Positions 8,793 through 16,694 of a stretch of DNA of 64,000 nucleotides are shown here, piece after piece. The position numbers were made by a program, and so were the translations under genes. Source of the DNA: Trebonia sp963822615 (GTDB lineage Bacteria; Actinomycetota; Actinomycetes; Streptosporangiales; Streptosporangiaceae); the NCBI GenBank assembly GCA_963822615.1, contig CAWGIM010000021.1, positions 1,114,674-1,178,673 of the forward strand, read 5' to 3'. The notes under the pieces were generated by a model that saw nothing but the letters and a program-made list of their open reading frames with translations, did not search any database and had not been told where the DNA came from. How positions within the stretch are numbered: position 1 is the stretch's first letter; every line of letters begins with the position of its first letter.

Positions 8793-10502
8793 ATGAATAT
8801 AAAGCGACGCCCGGGCCCGACCGCCCGGCGCCGGAAGTCCAGATGGTCCGTCGCCGTGGTTGCTGCCGTCGCGCTCAGCCTCGCCCTTGGCGCCTGCAGC
8901 TCGCACAGCTCCGGCAACGCGGCGGCGGCCAGCGCTAACAGCGGGACGCCGGTCGAGGGCGGCACCCTCAACGTCTCGTTCTGGCAGGACAACGTCAGCC
9001 TGCTCTGCGTCGACCCCTTCCAGGTCTACTGGATCGAGCACCGCTCCGAGATCGAGAGCTTCACCGACTCGCTGACCTACCAGGACCCGGCCAGCGGCAA
9101 GATCATCCCGCACCTGGCGACGAGCTGGACGGTCTCGCCCGACGGCAAGACCTACACCTTCAAGCTGCGCACCGACGTGACCTTCAGCAACGGCACCCCG
9201 TTCAACGCCGCCGCCGTGGTGGCGAACGTCAACGGCTGGCTCGCGACCAAGAAGGCGGTGCCTGGTGCCTACGGCGACTCCTACATCACCAACCTGACCG
9301 GGGCCAAGGCGCTCAGCGCGAGCACCGTGCAGATCGACCTCAGCGCGCCCAACTTCTCGTTCCTGCAGGCGACGGCCACCACCAACCTGGCCATCCTCGC
9401 GCCCTCGGCCTACCAGGTCGCCCCGGCCCAGCGCTGCCTCGGCCAGGGCCTCATCGCCACCGGCCCGTTCGTGCTGCAGAGCTACACCCCGAACGTGGGG
9501 CTGATCGTGACCAAGCGCCCCGGCTACCACTGGGCCCCGTCAACCGACAAGAACCAGGGCGCGGCCTACCTCAACGAGATCGACTTCCACTACATCAAGG
9601 ACGACAGCGTCCGCACCGGCGACCTGCTCAACGGGACCACCCAGATCGCCTGGCCCCGCAACCCGTTCTCGGTCCAGGAGCTGGCCCAGATCAAGCAGAA
9701 CGGCGACGTGATCGAGACTAGGTCGCTGCCGGGCGTGTCCTACCCGTACTTCGCCAACACCACCCCCGGCCGCCCGCTGGCCGACCCGCAGGTCCGCCAG
9801 GCCATCCTGAAGGCGACTGACCTGCCGGTGATCGCGTCCACGACCTTCGGCGACGGTTACCCGGTGGCGCAGAGCGTGTTCGACTCCACCACCCCCTACT
9901 TCAAGTCACAGTCGTCCACCCTCAGCTTCGACCTGGCCGGCGCCGAGAAGATCCTGCAGGCCGACGGGTGGACGGTGGGCCCGGGCGGGATCCGGGTCAA
10001 GGACGGCAAGCAGCTCGTGGTCGTCGCTCCGCAGCAGAACTACGTCGCGCCCGGGGTCGAGCTGTGGCAGGCCGAGCTGGCGGCGGCCGGCATCAACCTG
10101 CAAACGCCGATCATCCAGGCCTCCCAGCTCTTCGGGGTGCTGGACAACCCGGGCAAGTGGGACCTGTTCGGCAGCTACCTGACCCGGGCCGACCCGGGTG
10201 CGCTGCGCGGCATCATCCTGCCGAGCAACGCGACCCTGCCCGGCCTGGCCAAGGCGATCACCGCGGGCGACCCCGCCGCCGCCACCCAGATCCAGAACCT
10301 GTTCGCCACCGCGACCGACACGACCGACACGTCGGTCGCGGCTACCGCCTACGGCCAGCTGCAGAACCTGCTGGTCGGCCAGGGCCTGGCCTTCCCGCTG
10401 CTTGAGCGGGTGCGGTACGCCGGCGTGAGCCCCAAGGTGCACGGCTTCGCATTCACCGACGAGGCGTTCCTTGACGCCCATTCGATCTGGCTGTCCGAGT
10501 AA
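8793..10502 (+). CDS. ABC transporter substrate-binding lipoprotein, family 5
   Basis: 569 residues. A basic n-region (KRRPGPTARRRKSRW) is followed by a hydrophobic helix and the lipobox LALGAC, placing the lipidated cysteine at residue 35. The mature part is a family-5 (peptide/nickel/oligopeptide type) binding protein: SFTDSLTYQDPASGKIIPHLA, SWTVSPDGKTYTFKLR, then LATGPFVL-type and PLADPQVRQAILKATD segments. A good ribosome-binding site, AAAGGAAA, precedes ATG 8793. It is the extracytoplasmic receptor for the importer encoded just downstream. Family-5 proteins bind peptides but also many non-peptide molecules, so the ligand is probably the substrate of the surrounding monooxygenases. Confidence 0.92.
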   Translation: MNIKRRPGPTARRRKSRWSVAVVAAVALSLALGACSSHSSGNAAAASANSGTPVEGGTLNVSFWQDNVSLLCVDPFQVYWIEHRSEIESFTDSLTYQDPASGKIIPHLATSWTVSPDGKTYTFKLRTDVTFSNGTPFNAAAVVANVNGWLATKKAVPGAYGDSYITNLTGAKALSASTVQIDLSAPNFSFLQATATTNLAILAPSAYQVAPAQRCLGQGLIATGPFVLQSYTPNVGLIVTKRPGYHWAPSTDKNQGAAYLNEIDFHYIKDDSVRTGDLLNGTTQIAWPRNPFSVQELAQIKQNGDVIETRSLPGVSYPYFANTTPGRPLADPQVRQAILKATDLPVIASTTFGDGYPVAQSVFDSTTPYFKSQSSTLSFDLAGAEKILQADGWTVGPGGIRVKDGKQLVVVAPQQNYVAPGVELWQAELAAAGINLQTPIIQASQLFGVLDNPGKWDLFGSYLTRADPGALRGIILPSNATLPGLAKAITAGDPAAATQIQNLFATATDTTDTSVAATAYGQLQNLLVGQGLAFPLLERVRYAGVSPKVHGFAFTDEAFLDAHSIWLSE

Positions 10503-10505
10503 GTA

Positions 10506-10542
10506 CGGCCCCGCCCAGTAAGCCCGGCCCCGCCCAGTAAGC
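10506..10542 (+). repeat. 18-base direct repeat between binding protein and permease genes
   Basis: CGGCCCCGCCCAGTAAGC occurs at 10506-10523 and again at 10525-10542, immediately before the AAGGAG ribosome-binding site of the permease. It may be a small slip duplication. Whether it changes the expression ratio between binding protein and permease cannot be told from sequence. Confidence 0.85.
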
Positions 10543-10556
10543 AAGGAGCAACCGCC

Positions 10557-11507
10557 GTGACCCGCTACGTGACCGGGCGCATCCTGCAGGCCATCGCCGT
10601 CCTGTGGGCCGCGTATACCGTCGCCTTCGCTGTCCTCTACTTGCTGCCGTCCAACCCGGTCGCGCTGCAGCTAGGGGCGGCCGGGGTGGACCCCAGTTCC
10701 CTCTCGGCCGGGCAGTTGCACGCCGCGGAGGCGAAGTTCGGGCTCGACCAGCCGGTCGTCGTGCAGTACTTCGACCACCTCGGTGGCTTCCTGCACGGCA
10801 ACCTGGGCACGTCGATCACCCAGGACATCCCGGTCACGCAGGTCATCAGCAGCCGCATCGGCAGCACGCTGCTGCTCAGCCTGGTCGCCGGCGTCGTCGC
10901 CCTCATCGCGGGCACGGCGCTGGCGTACCTAGCGGCCTACGTGCGGGTGAGGTGGCTGCGGCTGTTCCTGACCCGGCTCCCCGCGTTCGGGGCGTCGCTG
11001 CCGCAGTTCCTCACCGGCCTGTTCCTCATCCAGTTCCTCTCCTTCAAGCTCAACTGGCTGCCGTCCACCGGGCAGTCCGGCTGGCAGTCGCTGGTGATGC
11101 CGGTCATCACCATCTCCCTGGTCACCGGGTCGGTGCTGGCGCAGGTGCTGATGCGCAGCTTCGACGAGGTCATGCGCCAGCCCTACATCGTCACCGCCCG
11201 GGCCAAGGGGCTGTCCCGGGGCGCCGTGCAGCTCAGGCACGGCCTGCGCAACGCCGCGCTGCCGGCGCTGACCGTCCTCGGCGTCATCGCCGGGCTCACC
11301 GTCACCTCCTCGGTGGTGGTGGAGACCGAGTTCAACCGGCAAGGGGTCGGCAGCCTCACCCAGGCCGCGGTGTCCACCCAGGACATCCCGGTCGTGCTGG
11401 CCATCGTGATGGTCGCCGCGACCCTGTTCGTCGTGGTCAACCTGGTCGTGGACCTGCTCTACCCGCTGTTCGACCCGCGCATCTCGCACTACGCAAAGGC
11501 AGCCTGA
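10557..11507 (+). CDS. ABC transporter permease, DppB/OppB type
   Basis: 316 residues with about six membrane helices. The N-terminus MTRYVTGRILQAIAVLWAAY is typical of DppB, with a periplasmic loop containing FGLDQPVVVQYFDHL. The cytoplasmic EAA-type coupling motif lies in YIVTARAKGLSRGAVQLRHG. The start is GTG 10557, preceded by AAGGAG. It forms the membrane channel with the next gene. It lies directly after the binding protein, and the order SBP-B-C-D-F is the canonical one. Confidence 0.93.
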   Translation: MTRYVTGRILQAIAVLWAAYTVAFAVLYLLPSNPVALQLGAAGVDPSSLSAGQLHAAEAKFGLDQPVVVQYFDHLGGFLHGNLGTSITQDIPVTQVISSRIGSTLLLSLVAGVVALIAGTALAYLAAYVRVRWLRLFLTRLPAFGASLPQFLTGLFLIQFLSFKLNWLPSTGQSGWQSLVMPVITISLVTGSVLAQVLMRSFDEVMRQPYIVTARAKGLSRGAVQLRHGLRNAALPALTVLGVIAGLTVTSSVVVETEFNRQGVGSLTQAAVSTQDIPVVLAIVMVAATLFVVVNLVVDLLYPLFDPRISHYAKAA

Positions 11508-11510
11508 GCC

Positions 11511-12434
11511 ATGACCGTCGACCTCTCTGCCATCACCAGCGCCGGCGCCAGCGCACCGCCACCGCCACCGGACGAGATCCTGGCCGCCCGCCAGGTCGAG
11601 TCGGGCCGTTACGGCAACCTGCGGGCAGGGCTGGCGCAACTCGGCCGTAAGCCGGTCTTCGTCATCGCGCTGCTCTACGTGCTGTTCGTCATCGTCTCGG
11701 CTATCTTCCCGAGCTGGTTCAGCACCGGGCAGCCGTACGCCACCTACCCCGCCGACACGATGCAGCCGCCCAGCCTGCAGCACATCTTCGGCACCGACGA
11801 CCTCGGCCGCGACCTGTGGACCCGGGTGCTCTACGGCTCGTCGCTGACCATCGAGGCCACCCTCACCGCGATCGGGATCGGCCTGGTCGCAGGCCTGAGC
11901 CTCGGTGTCGTCTCCGGCTTCTACGGTGGCTGGGTGGACGCGCTGCTGATGCGGGGGGTCGACGTCCTGCTCGCGATCCCGGCCCTGCTGTTCGCGCTCG
12001 CCATCATCACCTCGGTCGGCTACGGCACGCTGCCGGTGGCCCTCGCCATCGGCCTCGGCATCATCCCCGCCTTCGCCCGCACCACCCGGGCCGAGGTCCT
12101 CCGGGTCAAGGCGCAGCCGTTCGTCGAGGCCGCGCGGGCGTGCGGCGCGTCCTGGACGCGGGTGCTGCTGCGGCACATCCTGCCCAACTCCTGGGGGCCG
12201 GTGGCGGTGCTGGCGGTCCTCGACGCGGGGGTCGCGATCATCGCCATCGCCTCGCTGTCCTTCCTCGGCTTCGGCGCCCCGCCGCCGTCGTCGGAGTGGG
12301 GCACGCTGATCTCGGCCGGCCGGGACTACCTGGTGACCTCCTGGTGGCTGTCGCTGATGCCCGGCATCTTCGTGACGCTGGTCGTGCTCTCCCTCAACCA
12401 CATCTCCAAGACCCTGCAGGAGCTGGAGCGATGA
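11511..12434 (+). CDS. ABC transporter permease, DppC/OppC type
   Basis: 307 residues. A cytoplasmic N-terminal arm leads into LGRKPVFVIALLYVLFVIVS, then HIFGTDDLGRDLWTRVLYG (the hallmark GTDDxGRD of DppC proteins), further membrane helices and an EAA-like loop, KAQPFVEAARACGASWTRVL. It pairs with the upstream permease. Its TGA overlaps the ATG of the first ATPase. Confidence 0.93.
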   Translation: MTVDLSAITSAGASAPPPPPDEILAARQVESGRYGNLRAGLAQLGRKPVFVIALLYVLFVIVSAIFPSWFSTGQPYATYPADTMQPPSLQHIFGTDDLGRDLWTRVLYGSSLTIEATLTAIGIGLVAGLSLGVVSGFYGGWVDALLMRGVDVLLAIPALLFALAIITSVGYGTLPVALAIGLGIIPAFARTTRAEVLRVKAQPFVEAARACGASWTRVLLRHILPNSWGPVAVLAVLDAGVAIIAIASLSFLGFGAPPPSSEWGTLISAGRDYLVTSWWLSLMPGIFVTLVVLSLNHISKTLQELER

Positions 12435-13305
12435 CCGCGACCACGGAGCCCGGCCACGCGGAGCCCGGGACCGGCAGCCCCATCGTCGACATCTCCGGGC
12501 TCGACGTCGGGTACCTGCGCCACCGTAAGGTCCGCACCGTGGTGCTGGGGCTGAACCTGTCGATCAGGGCGGGCGAGGTCGTCGCCGTCGTCGGCGAGTC
12601 CGGCTCCGGCAAGACGACCGTCGCCAACGCGATCATCGGCCTGCTGCCGGAGAACGGCCGCATCACGGCCGGCTCGGTCCTCGTCGGCGGCGTCGAGACG
12701 GTCGGGGCCAAGGAGAAGGCGCTGCGCGCGCTGCGCGGCTCCGTGGTCGGCCTCGTCCCGCAGGATCCGATGGTCGGCCTCAACCCGACGCTCCGGATCG
12801 GCACCCAGGTCGCCGAGGCGCTGCGGCTGCGCGGCCTGCGCGACGACGAGCTGCACCAGGGAGTGCTGGCCGAGCTCGGACAGGCCGGGATTCCCGAGCC
12901 GGAGCTGCGTGCGCAGCAGTATCCGCACGAGCTCTCCGGCGGCCTGCGGCAGCGCGTGCTCATCGCCATCGCGCTCGCCGGGCGGCCCGAGGTGCATCGT
13001 CGCCGACGAGCCGACCAGCGCCCTCGACGTGACCGTCCAGAAGCGGATTCTCGACCAGCTCGATCGGCCTGGTCAGGGAGACCGGCACCGCGCTGCTGCA
13101 TCATCACCCACGACCTCGGCGGTGGCCGCCGACCGGGCCGACCGGGTGGTCGTCCTGCAGGGCGGCCGGGTCGCCGAGCAGGGCGACCCGGGGACGATCC
13201 TGGTCGCGCCGCCGGAGGCAGTACACCCGGCGGCTGATCGCCGCCGCTCCCGGCCTCGGCCGCGGCCAGCGGCTGGTGCCCCGATACGTGGTCAAGCCGC
13301 GATGA
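12431..13305 (+). pseudogene. ABC transporter ATPase, DppD type (frameshifted as read)
   Basis: The first 188 residues are clean. Walker A is GESGSGKTT, the Q-loop is VPQDPMVGLNPT and the signature is ELSGGLRQRV. The frame then breaks near 12993 (after AGRPEV), 13063, 13113 and 13215. Reading across the breaks gives Walker B IVADEPTSALDVTV, the H-loop THDL and the C-terminal oligopeptide-type extension. Each break is a single extra base in a GC run. ATG 12431 overlaps the DppC stop, and the native TGA at 13303-13305 overlaps the ATG of the next ATPase, an arrangement unlikely to survive in a truly decayed gene. Confidence 0.8.
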
Positions 13306-14151
13306 GCTGCCAGCCCCGATCCTCACCCTGAGCGGCGTGACCAAGGCTTTCCGGGTGAAGTCACCGACGGGAGGCGACCACGCCTTCCAGGCCCTGTCCG
13401 ATGGTCTCCCTGCAGGTCCCCCGCGGGCAGACGCACGCCCTGGTCGGCGAGTCGGGTTCCGGCAAGACGACCGCGCTGCGGATCGCGCTCGGCCTCGAGC
13501 GCCCGACGGCCGGCTCGGTGGTGCTTGAGGACACCGAGATCTCCGGGCTTTCGCTGGGCCAAGCAGCGGCCGCTGCGCCGCCAGGTGCAGCTCGTGTACG
13601 CAGAACCCGTTCGCGTCTCTCGACCCGAAGTTCACCGTCAGGCAGGCCATCACCGAGCCGCTCGTCTCCTTCCGGATCGGGAGCCGCCAGGACCGCACCG
13701 CCCGCGCCCGGGAGCTGCTCGGACCAGGTCGCCCTGCCCGCCGCCTACCTCGACCGGCAGCCGGCCGAGCTGTCCGGCGGCCAGCGCCAGCGCGTCGCGA
13801 TCGCCCGCGCGCTCGCGCTCAAGCCGAACCTGCTGCTGCTGGACGAGCCGGTGTCCGCGCTCGACGTGTCGGTGCAGGCGCAGATCCTCGACCTGCTGCG
13901 CTGAGCTGCAGCGCGAGCTGGGGCTGTCCTACCTGTTGGTCTCGCACGACCTGGCGGTGGTCGCCCAGGTCTCGCACACCGTGTCGGTGATGAGCAAGGG
14001 GCGGGTGGTCGAGCAGGGCCCGGTGACGGAGGTGTTCGAGAACCCGCAGTCGGCCTATACCCGCGAGCTGATCGACGCGATCCCCGGCAAACGCCGGCGC
14101 CCAGCCCGCGGCGCCTCCGCCGGCCGAGCGCTGAAGCCCACCACCGGATGA
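13302..14151 (+). pseudogene. ABC transporter ATPase, DppF type (frameshifted as read)
   Basis: Second nucleotide-binding subunit of the importer. Walker A is GESGSGKTT (near 13447), the signature is ELSGGQRQRVAIARAL, Walker B is LLLLDEPVSALDVSV, the H-loop is VSHDLAVV, and the C-terminus ends AYTRELIDAIPGKRRR as in DppF proteins. The frame shifts right after ATG 13302 and again near 13400, 13558, 13600, 13720 and 13902. Homology is continuous across all of them. Sequence error is the simplest explanation, since binding protein and both permeases are intact. Confidence 0.8.
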
Positions 14152-14160
14152 AAGGCCGCC

Positions 14161-15237
14161 ATGTCACCGCTACGGATCGGGTTCAACACCCGCGTCTCCT
14201 TCACCGCCGACGACGGGCCGGCCGCGGGCTTGCGCGACGGGATTGAGCTGTTCAAGCACGCCGAGTCGCTCGGCTACCAGGGCGGCTGGGCGTACCAGCG
14301 TCATTTCGACCACTACCTCTCCTCGCCGCTGCCGTTCTTCTCCGCCGTCGGCCAGCACACCGCGCACATCACGCTGGGCACCGCGGTCCTGCCAACCCGG
14401 TACCAGGAGCCGGTGCTGCTGGCCGAGGGCGCCGCAACGACCGACCTGCTGGTCGGCGAACGGCTGCAGCTCGCGGTCAGCAGCGGCGGCAGTCAGTTCG
14501 ACGCGGTCTTCGGGGCCGGCCCGACCGGGCTGACCGGGCGCGAAGAAGGGCAGCGCAGGCTGGCGATCTTCCTGTCCGCCGTCCAGGGCGACACCCTGCA
14601 CACGGTGACCGAGCAGGCACTCGGCGGCCCCCGGGTGGGCGCCGAGCTGCGCGTCACGCCGTACAGCCCGGGCTTGCGATCCCGCATCTGGTACGGCTCG
14701 GGCCACGTCGCCTCGGCCGTCCGCGCCGCCCGGCAGGGCCTGCGGCTGATAACCGGGACGATCCTGCACGATGACACCGGCGAGACGTTCTCGGCGTGCC
14801 AGGCGCGGCTGATCGACGAGTACCGGAAGACCTACCAGGACACCCACGGGCTCGACGCGCCGCCGGTCGCCGTCGCCGCCTCGGTGCTTCCAGGCACCAC
14901 GGCCGAGCTGCGGGCGAAGTACGCCGCCTACGACCAGGAGCGCCGCACCCTGGGTCCGGCGGCCTCGCGCCCCAAGGGCGCCCTCGACCCGGGCCAGGCG
15001 GCCAGCACCCGGCCGGGCTTCCTGGTCAGCCCGGTCTTCCACGGGCCGCCGGAACAGGTCACCGACGCCATCCTCGGCGACGAGGGGCTGCAGGCCGCGG
15101 ACGAGCTGGTGCTCTTCCTGCCGCCCGCATTCGGGCTGGCCGAGAACCGGCAGTTGCTCACCGACTTCGCCCAGACAGTGGCGCCCCGCCTCGGCTGGGC
15201 GCCGACCTCCGCGAGTGAGAAGGAAACGACTCCATGA
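14161..15237 (+). CDS. LLM-class flavin-dependent oxidoreductase, copy 4 (divergent)
   Basis: 358 residues of luciferase-like fold, clearly different from copies 1-3: MSPLRIGFNTRVSFTADD, HAESLGYQGGWAYQRHF, then ITLGTAVLPTRYQEPVLLAEG and GERLQLAVSSGGSQFDAVFG. These are the usual landmarks of FMN- or F420-linked members (an early strand, the LGTAV strand, and the glycine-rich loop that binds phosphate). It lies nine bases after the ATPase and its stop overlaps the DUF1684 start. Having a second LLM type in one operon suggests sequential oxidations of the same compound. Confidence 0.88.
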   Translation: MSPLRIGFNTRVSFTADDGPAAGLRDGIELFKHAESLGYQGGWAYQRHFDHYLSSPLPFFSAVGQHTAHITLGTAVLPTRYQEPVLLAEGAATTDLLVGERLQLAVSSGGSQFDAVFGAGPTGLTGREEGQRRLAIFLSAVQGDTLHTVTEQALGGPRVGAELRVTPYSPGLRSRIWYGSGHVASAVRAARQGLRLITGTILHDDTGETFSACQARLIDEYRKTYQDTHGLDAPPVAVAASVLPGTTAELRAKYAAYDQERRTLGPAASRPKGALDPGQAASTRPGFLVSPVFHGPPEQVTDAILGDEGLQAADELVLFLPPAFGLAENRQLLTDFAQTVAPRLGWAPTSASEKETTP

Positions 15238-15977
15238 CATCCACCGTGACCGACCAGCAGTGGCTCACCGACTGGCACGCCTGGCACGCTACCCGGGAGC
15301 AGGCTGTGCTGGCGCCGCACGGCGTCGCGGCCAACATCGGGACCACCTGGCTGTCCGACGATCCGCAGCCGGTCGCGGGGGTGCAGGGGGAGTGGGTGGC
15401 CCGCGACGGCCACGCGGTCGAGGCGCGCAGCGGCCTCGTGCTGGCACCGGGCGCCGACCACCACAGCGGCGACCAGCTGCTTAAGGTGATCGCGCCCAGG
15501 CCGGGCACGGTCGCGGTCCGGGTCTTCGACCCCGCGGCGCCGACCCGGGCCGGGGTCGTCGGCATCGAGGCATTCGCGCCCGACCCGGCGTGGGTACTCC
15601 AGGGCCGCTTCGAGCCCGCCGGGCCTGAGTCGACCATCGCGATCCAGCACTTCGACGGCGTGACGACTGACGACCCGCTGTCCGGGAGCGTGCAGGTCGA
15701 GGTCGCCGGGCAGCAGCTGAGCCTGGCAGCCTGGCCGTCGGCCGAAGCAGGCAGCGTCGAGCTGACGTTCGCCGACGCCACCAACGGCGTGAGTACCAGG
15801 CAGTTCCGGTTCCTGAAGTTCGCCGCACCGGATGCCGGGGGCGCGGTCGAACTCGACTTCAACCGGGCGTTCCTGCCACCCTGCGCGTTCGGCGCCGGCT
15901 ACCTGTGCCCGATCCCGCCGGCCCGGAACCGGTTGCCGTTCGCCGTCGAGGCCGGCGAGCGCTTCCCGCTCCGCTGA
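15234..15977 (+). CDS. DUF1684 domain protein
   Basis: 247 residues. The C-terminal part FLPPCAFGAGYLCPIPPARN followed by an AGE motif is diagnostic of DUF1684, whose members share a conserved PCA..F/Y..CP.PP..N signature. No signal peptide is seen, so it is probably cytoplasmic. The function of the family is not established. The ATGA overlap with LLM copy 4 and the adjacent flavin reductase make it a likely working part of the pathway rather than a passenger. Confidence 0.85.
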   Translation: MTSTVTDQQWLTDWHAWHATREQAVLAPHGVAANIGTTWLSDDPQPVAGVQGEWVARDGHAVEARSGLVLAPGADHHSGDQLLKVIAPRPGTVAVRVFDPAAPTRAGVVGIEAFAPDPAWVLQGRFEPAGPESTIAIQHFDGVTTDDPLSGSVQVEVAGQQLSLAAWPSAEAGSVELTFADATNGVSTRQFRFLKFAAPDAGGAVELDFNRAFLPPCAFGAGYLCPIPPARNRLPFAVEAGERFPLR

Positions 15978-15985
15978 GACCAGCC

Positions 15986-16471
15986 GTGGCGAGCCCGCAA
16001 GTCCTCGACCCGGCCCGGCTGCGCCGCGTCTTCGGTGCTTTCCCGACCGGGGTGACAGCGGTGGCGGCGATGGCCGGTGGCGAGCCGGTCGGGCTGACAG
16101 CGAACTCCTTCACCTCGGTCTCGCTGGAACCAGCGCTGGTATCGGTCTGCGTCGCGCGGGCATCGCGCACCTGGTCGCGCCTTTCCCGGCTGTCCAGGCT
16201 CGGCGTCAGCATCCTGTCCGCTGAGCAGGAATACGTCAGCCGGCAACTGGCGGCTCGCCGGGAGCAGCGATTCGACGGGCTCGACTGGCGGGTCACCGAG
16301 CACGGCGCCGTCCTGCTCGACGGCGCCAGCGGCTGGATCGAAGCCAGCATCGCCCAGCAGGTCGAGGCCGGCGACCATCACATCGTCGTGCTGGCCGTGC
16401 ACGACCTGGACGCCGACCATGACCTGAGGCCGCTGCTCTTCCACCGCGGCGAGTACCGGCACCTGCCGTGA
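15986..16471 (+). CDS. Flavin reductase (HpaC/DszD-like), NAD(P)H:FMN
   Basis: 161 residues from GTG 15986, nine bases after the DUF1684 stop. An upstream ATG at 15905 would overlap DUF1684 heavily and is not favoured. The split-barrel flavin reductase pattern is clear: RRVFGAFPTGVTAVAAM, VGLTANSFTSVSLEPALVSV, then LGVSILSAEQ and a C-terminal YRHLP. These enzymes make the free reduced FMN that two-component LLM and DszC-type monooxygenases consume, so this gene fits as the electron supplier for the whole cluster. It is the last gene before the dxs promoter region. Confidence 0.9.
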   Translation: MASPQVLDPARLRRVFGAFPTGVTAVAAMAGGEPVGLTANSFTSVSLEPALVSVCVARASRTWSRLSRLSRLGVSILSAEQEYVSRQLAARREQRFDGLDWRVTEHGAVLLDGASGWIEASIAQQVEAGDHHIVVLAVHDLDADHDLRPLLFHRGEYRHLP

Positions 16472-16588
16472 CTGGCCAGAGGCAGGCGCACCCGTTCGGG
16501 CTGATCTTTGGCGTTTTGTCTGGTTTGACCGGCCGCGGTGGCGCGCCGGGTTGCCGCTATCTCCCCTGTGACCTGCGATGATGCTGAC

Positions 16589-16614
16589 GTTAACCGACGC
16601 GCGTGTCGGTTAAC
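16589..16614. promoter_or_regulatory. Perfect 10-bp inverted repeat upstream of dxs (candidate operator)
   Basis: GTTAACCGAC (16589-16598) and its exact reverse complement GTCGGTTAAC (16605-16614) are separated by six bases. A third half-site, GTCGGTTAA, recurs at 16668-16676, just before the dxs ribosome-binding site. The motif is AT-rich inside a GC-rich region. A repressor site controlling dxs is plausible; a terminator is less likely because there is no T-tract. Confidence 0.6.
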
Positions 16615-16694
16615 TCGAGGAGCGGGCGAGACCAGCGGGGGCATCCGCCACTACTATCGGGTGATCCGTCGGTTAAGCCGCATGAGGAGCAGCC

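Noticed and set aside
10929..12401. 490-residue minus-strand open frame opposite the permeases
   Set aside because: It mirrors two well-defined permease genes and has shadow composition (Asp/His/Gly/Arg-rich) with no recognisable fold.
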